Origin: Marinomonas rhizomae
Lineage (GTDB): Bacteria > Pseudomonadota > Gammaproteobacteria > Pseudomonadales > Marinomonadaceae
Assembly (NCBI RefSeq): GCF_003315485.1
Contig: NZ_QNSE01000002.1
Span: 309,349-373,348, forward strand
Direction: 5' to 3'
Length of the DNA: 64,000 nucleotides
Of the stretch, positions 26,743-36,845 are shown one piece after another. The number at the start of each line of letters is the position of its first letter. Within the stretch, counting starts at the first letter, position 1. Under the pieces are notes generated by a model that saw nothing but the letters and a program-made list of their open reading frames with translations, was not told where the DNA came from and searched no databases. A program made the position numbers and the translations under genes.

Positions 26743-28629
26743 TTAAACAAGAGTGAATACTTGAGTTTTAACGGCAAGTTGCTCAGAAATTTGCTGAATT
26801 TGTTTGGTTTTATCCGCCAAAATATCGATTGAGCGAGTGTCTTGGTTGAGCTGCTGAGAGATTTCTTCCATCTCGGTACTCATTTGAATGGCAGTTGTCG
26901 CAACATTTTGAATAGCATTGGCCATCGAATCGGTTGCTTTCGATCCTGTCATGGCGTTGCTTTCTATGTCGCGCATAGCTTCTTCGGCTTTGTTACCATT
27001 GTCGCCGATGATTTTTAGGTTGTCTTGTCCGCTTTCCATTGTACTAATGGCAGTTTGAGTAGATAGCTGAATGGTATTGACGATATCCGTGATTTTTGAG
27101 GTGGCGTCGACGGTTTTCTCAGCCAAGGCTCTAACCTCATCTGCGACAACCGAGAAGCCTCGTCCTGCTTCGCCAGCGCGAGCGGCTTCTATCGCGGCGT
27201 TAAGTGCAAGTAAGTTGGTTTGACTTGCAAGGTCATTGATCATGGCAATCACGCTGTCGATATTTTTCGATAAACGACCAAGCTCATCGAGTTGCTGGCC
27301 AGTCATATTCACGATATTGACTGTATCTGTGATGCTATTTAACACTAATTTAATAGTGTCTGCGCCAGATTTAGCCGATTGGTAGGTGTCATTGGAATGC
27401 GTTTTAAGTGTGTTCGTGGTACTAGACAGTTCGGTTAAACGGCTGGAAATATCGTCTGTGGCTGACGCCAATGAATGTGTGCGTTGATTGACTAAGTGGT
27501 TGCTGCTGGCAATGCTGCTGATGGTATTGTTTAAATCGGTCGACATGGTGCTGACATTGTAAGTTGTTGAGACAACGTCTTTTAATACATTGCCTAAGCC
27601 GCCTGTCATTTCATTGAGAGACTGGCTTAATTGATCGAACTCATCATTGCGTTTGATGTTGACAGCCGCTTTTGATGACATATCACCTTTTTTGACCTTA
27701 TTAAGATCGGTAATGATGTTTTGTAATGTGCTGTTTACGCTGCGGCCAATGGCGAGCATCAGTAGTGCGGCTACTAGAATTGCGATGATACTAACGGCGA
27801 GTAGTGTGGCATTCGCTTGAGCTGAACTTTCTTCTGCGCTGTCTTCGGCCTGCTGAACCTTGGCTTCAATTAATTGGGTCGCTTTAAGTTGGCTTTCGGT
27901 AAACTGGTTTTTTTGTGTCGAAAACGTATTTTCAATCTCGCTGAGCGAGGTGTATTCCTCACCATATTTGATAATTGCATCACGGTAAGCGTTGGCCTTA
28001 ATGCCATGAGTATCTTGAAAGCCGAAGTTTTCAATTCGATTATCGAAACGATTAAAGCTTGTGGTGAACTCTTCTAAATTACTTGCGGTTGGATCAGATA
28101 AATAGCCGGCTTCAGCCTTACGTACATTGGTGAATTCCCGTCGTAATAAGCTAAGCTTTTGGACATCCTGGCTTATTTCTGTGCCCATTTTATCTATGTT
28201 ACCGCGCAAGCCTGAAGAAGAATTGAGACCAATAATGTAACGCTTTTCGATAAGGGCGATGAGTGCTAGGCCATAATCGTTGAGCTCATGTAGATTTTCT
28301 TCGAGAGTCTGCTTTAAGCTTTGGCTATGAGCTTTTTCAATATTTGCAGAGATGATGCCAGCGTTTTGCACGATTTGTTCTTTCGCGTCCGTCACATAGT
28401 CTTGGTAGTTCTCAACTGATATAGAGCGCAGACTGTCGGCTATCTCTAGCATGTGAATGCTCAATTGATCATTAGATGTTTGTATTTTTGTAAGATTTCT
28501 CAGTTCATTATTGGCACTTTGTTGGGATGAAAGGCCGGTCATCGCCACAGAGGTGACGATAATCAATCCCATAATCGCAGTGACAAGAAGTATGAACAAT
28601 TTAGTCTTAAAGGATAGGTTTGACAGCAT
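26743..28629 (-). CDS. Methyl-accepting chemotaxis protein
   Basis: This chemoreceptor has 628 residues from the ATG at 28629, preceded by GGAAGG; the longer frame starts at a TTG. Transmembrane helices lie at about 8-30 and 275-297, enclosing a helical periplasmic ligand domain of about 245 residues. HAMP follows, then the signalling coiled coil with the conserved hairpin tip around [24 protein letters not shown] and [13 protein letters not shown]. No CheR-binding pentapeptide is seen at the C-terminus (ends VKTQVFTLV). No chemotaxis genes are adjacent. The ligand is unknown; a second receptor of different design lies at 55351. Confidence 0.9.
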   Translation of the reverse strand: MLSNLSFKTKLFILLVTAIMGLIIVTSVAMTGLSSQQSANNELRNLTKIQTSNDQLSIHMLEIADSLRSISVENYQDYVTDAKEQIVQNAGIISANIEKAHSQSLKQTLEENLHELNDYGLALIALIEKRYIIGLNSSSGLRGNIDKMGTEISQDVQKLSLLRREFTNVRKAEAGYLSDPTASNLEEFTTSFNRFDNRIENFGFQDTHGIKANAYRDAIIKYGEEYTSLSEIENTFSTQKNQFTESQLKATQLIEAKVQQAEDSAEESSAQANATLLAVSIIAILVAALLMLAIGRSVNSTLQNIITDLNKVKKGDMSSKAAVNIKRNDEFDQLSQSLNEMTGGLGNVLKDVVSTTYNVSTMSTDLNNTISSIASSNHLVNQRTHSLASATDDISSRLTELSSTTNTLKTHSNDTYQSAKSGADTIKLVLNSITDTVNIVNMTGQQLDELGRLSKNIDSVIAMINDLASQTNLLALNAAIEAARAGEAGRGFSVVADEVRALAEKTVDATSKITDIVNTIQLSTQTAISTMESGQDNLKIIGDNGNKAEEAMRDIESNAMTGSKATDSMANAIQNVATTAIQMSTEMEEISQQLNQDTRSIDILADKTKQIQQISEQLAVKTQVFTLV

Positions 28630-28812
28630 AGAATACCTTCCAGCACGAGGCAAAAATTTAGTGAAGTGCTCATTAATGGCACATATCCAACTGGGTTATG
28701 CAAGTATCGTGCTCAAATAACAGTGACTGATATAAGGCGCTTTTGCAGAAGGTATGAAAGGGGTAATGCTGCTGTGTTGCTTTTTTTTGGTGCGAGGGTT
28801 GAATAAAGAAAT

Positions 28813-28839
28813 GAGAAAGCCCTATTTTGGATAGGGCTT
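28813..28839 (-). terminator. Rho-independent terminator after rsmD
   Basis: AAGCCCTAT and ATAGGGCTT form a perfect 9-bp stem with a 5-base loop. A T-rich stretch follows on the minus strand. Confidence 0.78.
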
Positions 28840-28860
28840 GGGATAGAGTTTGCTGGTGGG

Positions 28861-29463
28861 TTACTTCGCAACGTCAAATAGACGATAAACCAATTGACCT
28901 GCGACTTTTTCCTTTAACAAAGACCAGTGACTTGGTAGTGCAGGTAGGTCTGCTTCTTTTTCCATTTCAATGTAGACAAGTGCACGATCTGCAAGCCAGC
29001 CTTTTTCAAGCAGGGGAATAATCTGTGCTAACCAGTTTTTGCGAAATGGTGGGTCAAGAAACACAATATCCATAGCGTGAGGAGGAGCCGTATCAAGAAA
29101 GAGCGCCGCATTTTGTGCGACCACATCGGCTTTATCTGTCGCCCCTAATGTGGTTAAGTTCGCCGCCATTTGCTGTGACACTACGCGAGAGTTATCAACA
29201 AAGGTCATGTGTTTTGCACCACGCGATAAGGCTTCTAAACCGAGCGCACCAGAGCCACAAAATAGGTCGCCACAAACCGCGCCTGGAAGGTAAGCATTGA
29301 TCCAGTTAAATAAGGTTTCTCGTACCCTGTCTGGTGTTGGTCTTAAACCTTCAATCTCTGGGATGGGCAATTGGCGAGAACGCCATTCACCGGCGATGAT
29401 ACGGAGTCTCGATGCCTTTGCTTTGCTTTTGTTCGAGACGTTACTTAGAACTTTTTTCTTCAT
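28861..29463 (-). CDS. rsmD: 16S rRNA (guanine966-N2)-methyltransferase RsmD
   Basis: This 200-residue SAM-dependent methyltransferase modifies G966 of 16S rRNA during 30S assembly. The SAM motif DLFCGSGALGLEALSRGA is at about 61-78, and the catalytic motif VFLDPPF follows. The N-terminus is rich in Lys and Ser, then LRIIAGEWRSRQL, as in the family. It overlaps the upstream M16-like gene by 4 bases. The rsmD / ftsY neighbourhood is conserved in gammaproteobacteria. Confidence 0.93.
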   Translation of the reverse strand: MKKKVLSNVSNKSKAKASRLRIIAGEWRSRQLPIPEIEGLRPTPDRVRETLFNWINAYLPGAVCGDLFCGSGALGLEALSRGAKHMTFVDNSRVVSQQMAANLTTLGATDKADVVAQNAALFLDTAPPHAMDIVFLDPPFRKNWLAQIIPLLEKGWLADRALVYIEMEKEADLPALPSHWSLLKEKVAGQLVYRLFDVAK

Positions 29464-30776
29464 TGGTAAACCTGAATTTCTTGATAGGACGATGGTTTTA
29501 ATAAGCGCTGTAGAGCGGTTTGATAATCTTCTAAGGTGAAGCTGTCGACGGCTTCTTTATAGCCTTTTGCGAATTGTTCCACTGTAAGTTCGCCATCTTC
29601 ATGGGTGACTTGTGTTGCAATATAGCTCCACCAAGTTGGTGATAATGTTTGCTGTTCGAGTTGTTGCTTGAAATTATCCAATAACGTTTCAAACGTTTTT
29701 TCGTCATTTACTGACGGCACTTGTTCTACAAACACTAGACTTTTTGCACTCATGAAGCGGCTAGCATCATCAACCGGCTCATTTTCAGCTTCTGTAACGC
29801 TGTCGCGGTATTGAATATTCCACCATGCCCAAGGACGTTGCGGTGACAGTGTAAAAGCAAGTTGAACAAAATCAATATGTTGTTGCTGATTAAGCGTAGA
29901 GACCAAATCCGCACCCCATATTTGTAGACTAATCCATTCCTTGATTGATGACACGGGCATTAATGCAATGGCACTGCGTGTTTGCCAGAGTTCGCCTTCG
30001 TTCTGCTGAATCGTCGAGCTGACAGACTCATAACGAATGGTCTCGGCAGAAGCGCGTGATAATTCATAGTCTTGGCTGATGGTGTTAATTGCTTCCTCGA
30101 CGATTTGCTTTGTTTCTGGTGACATGTCACCTACGATAAAAACAGTCGCCGCAGACGATTTTAAGCTTTGGTAGTAGTCAGTTACTTGTTTTAAAGACAC
30201 CTCGGTTTTGAATTCGTTGCTTTGGTTGTTTGTCTTGTCGAAAAACAACACCGCCTCCAGCTCATGTTGTACAGGAGGATGGGCTTGATGTTGGTTTTGC
30301 CAGACATCGAAAGTACGAGGTTTAAAATCTGGCTGTCTAAGCCAGTTGGTTACTAGGGAAAGCGTTGGTGTTAGATATTGGGGTTCATTACTTAGAGTTA
30401 ACCCAATGGTTTGGTTTTCGTGATCATAATAACTGTTTGCACTGGCGGCTAAAGGGGCAAGTCGTTGATTAATCGAGGCTGTACTCAGAGGTAATGAGTC
30501 GCTCATTAACATGGCTAGTGTGGTTTGGATCAATGTTATATTAGTGGTGACTGAGCGAAAGGAAAAACGAATTTCTAGCTTGTTACTGTCTTGCCATTCT
30601 GCTTGTTTTAGCCAAACTACTGGGATACCGGATGTGGTTGTCCACTTTTCAATTTTAGGGCTGGGTAGTTTACTGTTCAAAGCGGTTAAATTTAATAGCC
30701 AAATAGCCAGAGTACAAAACAACATGATCGCTGCCAGAACGGGTCGGCTGAATAGAGGTTTGCTATTGTCGGACAT
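29460..30776 (-). CDS. M16 (pitrilysin) family protein lacking the zinc-binding motif
   Basis: This 438-residue protein has an N-terminal signal anchor (about 11-31) and then an M16-like domain beginning WTTTSGIPVVWLKQ, the usual opening of pitrilysin family members. The inverted zinc site HxxEH, which should appear about 50 residues on, is absent. In Pseudomonas two M16 genes, one active and one inactive, stand between rsmD and ftsY; only one is present here. It is probably a non-catalytic envelope protein facing the periplasm. It is co-translated with rsmD and divergent from ftsY. The family call is by sequence pattern and position, and function is unknown. Confidence 0.7.
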   Translation of the reverse strand: MSDNSKPLFSRPVLAAIMLFCTLAIWLLNLTALNSKLPSPKIEKWTTTSGIPVVWLKQAEWQDSNKLEIRFSFRSVTTNITLIQTTLAMLMSDSLPLSTASINQRLAPLAASANSYYDHENQTIGLTLSNEPQYLTPTLSLVTNWLRQPDFKPRTFDVWQNQHQAHPPVQHELEAVLFFDKTNNQSNEFKTEVSLKQVTDYYQSLKSSAATVFIVGDMSPETKQIVEEAINTISQDYELSRASAETIRYESVSSTIQQNEGELWQTRSAIALMPVSSIKEWISLQIWGADLVSTLNQQQHIDFVQLAFTLSPQRPWAWWNIQYRDSVTEAENEPVDDASRFMSAKSLVFVEQVPSVNDEKTFETLLDNFKQQLEQQTLSPTWWSYIATQVTHEDGELTVEQFAKGYKEAVDSFTLEDYQTALQRLLKPSSYQEIQVYQ

Positions 30777-30948
30777 AATGAACCTTAAGTGGTGCGAGTT
30801 AAGAATACTTTGGTTAAAACTAAGCCTGTTTGCGAGCCAGAATGATGTTAAAATAACCGTTTTTAAGTGTCCATGTATGTGGCGCTGTATCTAATCATAG
30901 CATTTCACTGATGTTTATCGCATCAGTCAAAATAAAGAGACTGATTTA

Positions 30949-32208
30949 ATGGAAGTTGTTAATCAAATTATTGCTTTTTTTACACCGTATCTTGGTGAAT
31001 ATGCGCGTTATGTGCCAATTGCGATTGGAACACTTTTAGCCATTATTGCTTTTATTATTCGCCGTCGTTTTGTCAACAAAATGAATGCAGATATTGCTGC
31101 AGCAAAGAAAAAGGATATAGATTTGCCGGATGCAGCTCAGGATGAACCTGTTTCTACGGAAACTTTGGTTTCTGATGAGGTTCTGGTTTCTGATGAACAG
31201 CCTGTAGATGATGTAGCGACGAGTGCTAATTCGAGCACCAAAACACCAGTCGCAGCAGAAGTGCCAAGCGACCCCGCTCAGCCTACGTTATCTTGGTCTC
31301 AGCGTTTCAAATCTGGTCTGTCTCGTACACGCAGCGGTCTAGGAAATGGCCTATCGTCTGTTATTGGTGGCCATAAGAAAGTGGATGATAATCTGCTAGA
31401 AGAGCTAGAAACGCAGTTATTAATGGCGGATGTCGGCATCGACGCAACGCAAACCTTGATTGGCGCGTTAACGGATAAGCTAAATCGCAAAGAGTTAAAA
31501 GATTCTGCTGCATTGTTAAGTCATTTAAAGGCTGACATGGAAGGTATTCTAAGTCAGTCGCAACAAGTACTTGAGCCTGTTAGCAAGGATGGTCCTTTTG
31601 TGATCCTGATGGTGGGCGTGAATGGTGTTGGAAAAACGACCACCATTGGTAAGCTGGCTAAAAAATATCAGGCCGAAGGTAAAAGTGTTATGTTGGCAGC
31701 GGGTGATACCTTTCGTGCCGCAGCGGTTGAGCAGCTCCAAGTGTGGGGTGAGCGCAATAATGTTCCTGTCGTTGCTCAGCATACCGGCGCCGATTCTGCG
31801 TCTGTTATCTATGATGCGATTGAGTCGGCCAAAGCAAAAGGCGTTGATATTGTGATTGCCGATACGGCAGGTCGCCTTCAAAATAAAGCGAATTTGATGA
31901 ACGAGTTGTCTAAAGTCGTTCGTGTCATGAAGAAGCTGGATGAAAATGCGCCACACGAAGTGATGTTGGTGTTGGACGCTGGGACTGGTCAAAATGCTAT
32001 CAGCCAAGCTAAGCTGTTTTCCGAAGCGGTTGGCGTGAGTGGTATTACGTTGACCAAATTGGACGGAACTGCAAAGGGCGGTATTATTTTTGCCATTGCT
32101 AAACAGTTCGGATTACCAATACGTTATATTGGTGTGGGTGAACAAGCGGATGATTTACGTCCTTTTGTTGCTCAGGAGTTTGTCGACGCTTTGTTTGATA
32201 GTGAATAG
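30949..32208 (+). CDS. ftsY: Signal recognition particle receptor FtsY
   Basis: This is the SRP receptor GTPase that delivers ribosome-SRP complexes to the membrane translocon. It has 419 residues: a short hydrophobic N-terminus (about 18-40), an acidic and Ser/Thr-rich A domain (about 45-110), then the N and G domains. G1 is GVNGVGKTTTIGKLA, followed by DTFRAAAVEQL, DTAGRLQNKANL and TKLDGTAKGG. The A domain is of medium length. It starts the ftsY-ftsE-ftsX-rpoH line, the classic gammaproteobacterial order. Confidence 0.95.
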   Translation: MEVVNQIIAFFTPYLGEYARYVPIAIGTLLAIIAFIIRRRFVNKMNADIAAAKKKDIDLPDAAQDEPVSTETLVSDEVLVSDEQPVDDVATSANSSTKTPVAAEVPSDPAQPTLSWSQRFKSGLSRTRSGLGNGLSSVIGGHKKVDDNLLEELETQLLMADVGIDATQTLIGALTDKLNRKELKDSAALLSHLKADMEGILSQSQQVLEPVSKDGPFVILMVGVNGVGKTTTIGKLAKKYQAEGKSVMLAAGDTFRAAAVEQLQVWGERNNVPVVAQHTGADSASVIYDAIESAKAKGVDIVIADTAGRLQNKANLMNELSKVVRVMKKLDENAPHEVMLVLDAGTGQNAISQAKLFSEAVGVSGITLTKLDGTAKGGIIFAIAKQFGLPIRYIGVGEQADDLRPFVAQEFVDALFDSE

Positions 32209-32272
32209 TTTGATAGTTAAATAAGTGGTGATTAGGCCTTTTTTCTTTCTAATTTAAGGATGCTAGATTAGC

Positions 32273-32944
32273 GTGGAGATCGAATTTCAACGAGTGGGTA
32301 AAAAGTACGAGAGCGGACAAGAAGCATTGTCGCAGGTGAACTTTCATTTGCAACAAGGTGAAATGGCTTTTCTTACTGGGCATTCTGGTGCAGGCAAGAG
32401 TACCTTGATGAAACTCATGATGATGATTGAGCGCCAAACCTCAGGACAAATTTTAGTAGATGGTGTGGATCTGCGAACCTTGAGTCGCAGAGCGATTCCT
32501 CATCATCGGCGTCGTGTTGGGGTTGTGTTCCAAAACCATCAGTTGTTATTAGATAGAAGTGTTTTTCATAATGTTGCCTTGCCATTACAGGTGAGCGGAG
32601 CGGACCCTCAGCAAATTGCTAAACGTGTACGTGCAGCCTTGGATAAAGTAGGGTTGTTAGACAAAGAGAAATATAACCCTATGGCATTATCTGGTGGTGA
32701 GCAGCAGCGTGTTGGTATTGCCCGAGCTGTTGTGAATAAACCTCAGTTATTATTAGCCGATGAGCCTACCGGTAATTTGGATCCTAAATTATCCGCGGAA
32801 ATCATGAATTTATTCCAAGAATTTAATCGTGTTGGTGTGACTGTCTTGGTTGCTAGCCATGATTTAGCACTTGTTGCGCGTATGCGTCATCGTGTTTTGA
32901 CATTAAACCAGGGACGAATGGTGAATGATGGAGGGTTTGGCTAA
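32273..32944 (+). CDS. ftsE: Cell division ATP-binding protein FtsE
   Basis: This 223-residue ABC ATPase works with FtsX at the septum to activate peptidoglycan hydrolases. The start codon is GTG, with AAGGA about 12 bases upstream. Walker A GHSGAGKST is at 36-44, signature LSGGEQQR, Walker B LLLADEPTGNLD. The FtsX start directly follows its stop codon. Length is standard. Confidence 0.94.
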   Translation: MEIEFQRVGKKYESGQEALSQVNFHLQQGEMAFLTGHSGAGKSTLMKLMMMIERQTSGQILVDGVDLRTLSRRAIPHHRRRVGVVFQNHQLLLDRSVFHNVALPLQVSGADPQQIAKRVRAALDKVGLLDKEKYNPMALSGGEQQRVGIARAVVNKPQLLLADEPTGNLDPKLSAEIMNLFQEFNRVGVTVLVASHDLALVARMRHRVLTLNQGRMVNDGGFG

Positions 32945-33952
32945 ATGGCACAGAAGCCGAATCAACGCGGAGCAACGAGAGAATCGATTAAGGCGACCAA
33001 ACATCATTGGCCGACTCGGACCTCTTTTAGCCCGAGTAAATACTTTCGTCAGCACCAAAGCACCTTAACTGAAAGTTTTATGCGGCTAGTGAATTATCCA
33101 TTGGCCAGTGTTATGACGGTGATGGTGATTGCTATAGCCTTATCTTTACCAGGTGGTTTGTATGTTTTACTGAAAAACGTGCAGTCTGTGACCTCCCAGT
33201 GGGAACAGCAATCTGTCATTACTTTGTACCTTTTTCCCAATTTAGAAGACACGCAAGCCCTTGCTTTGTCGCATCGTCTTTCTGCGCAGGAAGATATTGC
33301 ATCAGTGGAGTATATCTCTAAGGAAGAAGGGCTTCGATATTTCGAGCGCTCCAGTGGTTATGAACAGATTTTGTCTGCGCTACCAGAAAACCCTTTGCCG
33401 ATTGTTTTGCGAGTAATCCCTAAACAAGCGGTAGATATCACAACATTATCGAGCTTGCAGGCGTTACGGGATCAGCTTGCGGCGCAAAAAGAAGTGGATT
33501 ATGCAGAATTGGATGCACAATGGTTACAGCGTCTTGCGAATATACTGAGTTTTGGACAACGATTTGTGTATGCTCTGTCGGTATTGTTGGTGGTTGCTGT
33601 GTTATTGATTGTGGGAAACACCATTCGCATGGCCGTGGAAAGTCGGCGCGATGAAGTTTTGGTAATGAAGCTGGTGGGCGCAACGGATGCTTATATTCGA
33701 CGACCATTTTTGTATATGGGGTTTTGGTTCGGTGTGCTGGGCGGCTTTTTCGCCAGCCTATGTATTCTCCTGCTTAGCTGGTGGGTAAGTGCGCCGGCAG
33801 AACGATTGATTGACCTCTATCAAAGCGGTTTTCAACTGCAGTCTTTTAATGCAGATGAAATTGTTTTATGTTTAACTATTAGCGCATTTGTTGGTGTGTT
33901 TGGCGCATGGATCGCTGTTAATCGACACATTGCGACTATTGAACTGCAGTGA
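32945..33952 (+). CDS. ftsX: Cell division permease-like protein FtsX
   Basis: This 335-residue membrane protein has four transmembrane helices: one at about 57-78, then three in the C-terminal half from about 198. The periplasmic loop of about 110 residues between the first two helices is the region that recruits amidase activators. It is a transmission rather than a transport subunit. The N-terminal cytoplasmic extension (about 55 residues, basic and hydrophilic) is longer than in E. coli in relative terms. It is coupled to ftsE with no gap. Confidence 0.93.
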   Translation: MAQKPNQRGATRESIKATKHHWPTRTSFSPSKYFRQHQSTLTESFMRLVNYPLASVMTVMVIAIALSLPGGLYVLLKNVQSVTSQWEQQSVITLYLFPNLEDTQALALSHRLSAQEDIASVEYISKEEGLRYFERSSGYEQILSALPENPLPIVLRVIPKQAVDITTLSSLQALRDQLAAQKEVDYAELDAQWLQRLANILSFGQRFVYALSVLLVVAVLLIVGNTIRMAVESRRDEVLVMKLVGATDAYIRRPFLYMGFWFGVLGGFFASLCILLLSWWVSAPAERLIDLYQSGFQLQSFNADEIVLCLTISAFVGVFGAWIAVNRHIATIELQ

Positions 33953-34021
33953 CAATGAAAGGCTGATATCACTACTAAGATAATAGCCATGGTTTATTCA
34001 CATTTATGTCACACACAAGCA

Positions 34022-34048
34022 GAATTTACTTGTTAGTATTTTGTCATA
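34022..34048 (+). promoter_or_regulatory. Possible sigma-E-type promoter of rpoH
   Basis: GAATTT and TCATA are separated by 16 bases, against the sigma-E consensus GAACTT-N16-TCTGA. E. coli rpoH has such a promoter. A sigma-70 reading (TTGTTA-N18-TATGAA, 34030-34059) overlaps it. Both are weak matches. Confidence 0.3.
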
Positions 34049-34082
34049 TACAGTATGAACAATTAGAAAGGTGGAAATAGAG

Positions 34083-34949
34083 ATGGGTAAAGCTCTCCAA
34101 CCTACGGACATGATGATTCCAGGTCAAAATCTAGAATCTTACATACAAGCCGTCAGCAGAATTCCGATTTTAACCGCGGACGAAGAAAAAGCGTTGGCGG
34201 AACGTCTTTATTATCAAGAAGATCTTGAAGCTGCACGAACCTTGGTCATGTCACATTTGAGATTTGTTGTACATATTGCGAAAAGTTACTCTGGATACGG
34301 GTTAGCTCAAGGTGACCTGATTCAAGAGGGCAACGTTGGTTTGATGAAAGCGGTGAAGCGCTTTAATCCAGAAGTAGGTGTTCGCCTTGTGTCTTTTGCT
34401 GTGCATTGGATTAAGGCCGAGATTCATGAGTTTATTCTGAAAAACTGGCGCATTGTTAAAGTCGCGACCACAAAAGCGCAACGTAAAATGTTCTTTAATT
34501 TGCGTAGTGCGAAAAAAACGCTGTCTTGGTTTAGCAATTCAGAAGTAGAGTCGGTTGCCAGTGACTTAGGTGTAACGCCAGAAGTCGTTCGTCAAATGGA
34601 AGGGCGCTTAAGTTCTTCCGATATGGCGTTTGACGCTTCTGCTGACGATGATGATGACAGTGCTTTTCAGGCTCCATCACAATATCTAGAAGATCACCGT
34701 TCCGATCCTGCGACCTTGCTTGAAAACGGTAACTGGGAAGAGGATTCTAATCATCGTTTAGAAGTTGCTATGTCAGATCTTGATGAACGTAGTCGAAATA
34801 TTCTCGTTCAGCGTTGGTTATCTGATGCTAAATCTACATTACATGATTTAGCCGATGAATACGGTGTCTCTGCTGAGCGTATTCGACAGCTTGAAAAGAA
34901 CGCAATGAAGAAAATTCGTCTTGCAATGGGTGATGGTCAGTTTGACTGA
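34083..34949 (+). CDS. rpoH: RNA polymerase heat-shock sigma factor RpoH (sigma-32)
   Basis: This sigma factor has 288 residues from the ATG at 34083, with AAGGTGG about 8 bases upstream; the longer frame opens at a GTG inside that site. Region 2 includes [23 protein letters not shown], and the RpoH box QRKMFFNLR, diagnostic of sigma-32, follows. Region 4 has the helix-turn-helix [25 protein letters not shown]. It directs heat-shock genes. Its place after ftsX is conserved. A terminator follows. Confidence 0.95.
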   Translation: MGKALQPTDMMIPGQNLESYIQAVSRIPILTADEEKALAERLYYQEDLEAARTLVMSHLRFVVHIAKSYSGYGLAQGDLIQEGNVGLMKAVKRFNPEVGVRLVSFAVHWIKAEIHEFILKNWRIVKVATTKAQRKMFFNLRSAKKTLSWFSNSEVESVASDLGVTPEVVRQMEGRLSSSDMAFDASADDDDDSAFQAPSQYLEDHRSDPATLLENGNWEEDSNHRLEVAMSDLDERSRNILVQRWLSDAKSTLHDLADEYGVSAERIRQLEKNAMKKIRLAMGDGQFD

Positions 34950-34979
34950 TTGTGACACCAGCAGATAATCATTGAATAG

Positions 34980-35003
34980 AGCCCTCCAAGTGAGGGCTTT
35001 TTT
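34980..35003 (+). terminator. Rho-independent terminator after rpoH
   Basis: AGCCCTC and GAGGGCT form a 7-bp stem with a 5-base loop, followed by six T. Confidence 0.88.
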
Positions 35004-35029
35004 ATTTCTGTTGCTGTGTATTTATATGT

Positions 35030-35890
35030 TTACTGGCTTTGTAATTGATTGCCCGGAACAAATCGCCATGTACGAATGATTTCTAGCTTATCCACTTCCT
35101 TTTTGAGTTCGCTGGGGAAAGCCTGAAAGGGTTCGGCTAGGCGAACAATGCGCATGGCGGCATCATCAAGCACTCGAATGCCTGAGGAGTGTAATATCTC
35201 GATATCATCTACGTAGCCATTTGGCAGTAAAATAACGGCTAAGCGAAGATCACCGTAGAGATGGTTGCGCTTTGCTTCTTCTGGGTAGTGAATATTACCG
35301 ATGCGTTCAATTCGTCTACGCCATTCATCTAGGTATTGGGCATCAATAGCGGCTTTAGCGGAAACCGAGGTTAAGCGGCGAATCCGTGGTCGCTTAGCAT
35401 AGGATTGGCGTTGTTGATCCAGTAAGGCTTCTAGAGTCGCTATATCGTTTGATAGATGGCTTGGAATTTGGGTTTCGCCACGAAATTTTTCTTCGAGCGT
35501 TTTAGGCTCATTTTCAGATTCGTTGACGATCTCAAATACGGCCTCCTGGTCTCTTGTTGCGAGTAGACTTGGTTCGTCGATAGGTTCTGCAGAAGCAAGT
35601 TGCGGTTGGACGGGAGGTGATATTTCTTGGATGGTGTCTGATAAAAAACGCGCGTTTTCTGTCGTGGTGAGCTTCTGTTTGCGCAGCTCTGTACCGCTGG
35701 CTTGTTGATTTGCTTGAGCAATAAAGTCGGCCTCGACTGGTGCTTTCGTTGTATGCTGAACAAGCGTCACCTCTAGCGTTTTAGGTTTTGGTGATGGCAG
35801 CACAAAGTCGAAACCAATAATCATCACCATTAGCACATGAAAGCTAATGGCGATGAAAAGTGCGATAGAAAATTTATCTACTACTCGCAT
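35030..35890 (-). CDS. TonB-family energy transducer protein
   Basis: This 286-residue protein has one N-terminal transmembrane helix (about 10-29), a periplasmic middle that is acidic and Gln-rich, and a C-terminal TonB domain (about 195-282) with YPEEAKRNHLYGDLRLAVIL and the closing RTWRFVPG. It follows gshB by 7 bases, the same pair as in Pseudomonas (TonB3-like). Unlike classical TonB it lacks a long Pro-Glu / Pro-Lys spacer. No ExbB/ExbD or TonB-dependent receptor is near. It may not serve iron uptake; pseudomonad relatives affect surface motility. Confidence 0.82.
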   Translation of the reverse strand: MRVVDKFSIALFIAISFHVLMVMIIGFDFVLPSPKPKTLEVTLVQHTTKAPVEADFIAQANQQASGTELRKQKLTTTENARFLSDTIQEISPPVQPQLASAEPIDEPSLLATRDQEAVFEIVNESENEPKTLEEKFRGETQIPSHLSNDIATLEALLDQQRQSYAKRPRIRRLTSVSAKAAIDAQYLDEWRRRIERIGNIHYPEEAKRNHLYGDLRLAVILLPNGYVDDIEILHSSGIRVLDDAAMRIVRLAEPFQAFPSELKKEVDKLEIIRTWRFVPGNQLQSQ

Positions 35891-35897
35891 GTTGATA

Positions 35898-36845
35898 TTA
35901 CTGAAGGCGTTTTTCTATGGCTTCTATCAATATCATGGCGATATTTAGGTCGAACTGGGTGTCGAGTTCGCGAACGCAGGTTGGGCTGGTGACATTGATT
36001 TCAGTGAGGTAATCACCGATTACATCTAAGCCAACAAACATTAAATTCTTTTCTTTCAATGATGGAATGACTTGCTCGCATATCCAACGATCCCGATCCG
36101 TTAGAGGCCTGCCTTCACCACGTCCGCCAGCCGCTAAGTTGCCACGGGTTTCGCCAGACGCTGGGATACGTGCCAAAGCAAAAGGTACAGGTTCGCCGTT
36201 AACGACGAGAATGCGTTTATCACCATCTTTGATTTCTGGGATGAATTTTTGCGCCATGATTTGCTCTGCACCCATATTGGTAAGAGTTTCAATTATAACG
36301 CTCACGTTTGAGTCATCTTGTTTGATGCGGAAAATCGAGCTGCCGCCCATGCCGTCTAATGGTTTGAAAATAACATCGCCATGTTCTTTGTGGAATTTTT
36401 TCAATAAATCAGCGCGTCTGGTAACCAAAACTGGCGGGCAGCACTGAGGGAACTGAGTGGCGAAAAGTTTTTCATTACAGTCACGTAGGCTTTTAGGATC
36501 ATTAACTACAAGTGCACCGTCTCGCTCTGCTTGCTCTAGGATCATAGTGCTGTAGACAAACTCACTATCAAATGGCGGGTCTTTGCGCATTAAAATAACG
36601 TCTAGATCGCCCATGGCCATTGTGGTTTCTTCACCAAGGTCGTAGAAGTGTTCAGGGTCCTTATAGACATTTAATGGGCGAGCCATGGCGTAGGCTTTGC
36701 CATCGTTCAAAAATAGATCTTTTTGCTCCATGTAAATTAGTTGCCAGCCTTTTTCTGCGGCGGCCCATAGCATGGCGAGAGAGGTGTCTTTTTTGTAGTT
36801 TATGGATGAAATTGGATCCATAACAATGCCGAGTTTAATAGTCAT
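35898..36845 (-). CDS. gshB: Glutathione synthetase GshB
   Basis: This ATP-grasp ligase joins gamma-glutamylcysteine and glycine in the cytoplasm. The true start is the ATG at 36845 (MTIKLGIVMDPISSINYKKD), giving 315 residues like E. coli GshB, with AGGAA eight bases upstream. The longer open frame adds 62 residues unlike the family. ATP-grasp features include FKPLDGMGGSSIFR, KDGDKRILVVNGEP and the glycine-rich loop SGETRGNLAAGGRGEGRPL. It is followed by a TonB-like gene in the same operon. Confidence 0.95.
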   Translation of the reverse strand: MTIKLGIVMDPISSINYKKDTSLAMLWAAAEKGWQLIYMEQKDLFLNDGKAYAMARPLNVYKDPEHFYDLGEETTMAMGDLDVILMRKDPPFDSEFVYSTMILEQAERDGALVVNDPKSLRDCNEKLFATQFPQCCPPVLVTRRADLLKKFHKEHGDVIFKPLDGMGGSSIFRIKQDDSNVSVIIETLTNMGAEQIMAQKFIPEIKDGDKRILVVNGEPVPFALARIPASGETRGNLAAGGRGEGRPLTDRDRWICEQVIPSLKEKNLMFVGLDVIGDYLTEINVTSPTCVRELDTQFDLNIAMILIEAIEKRLQ

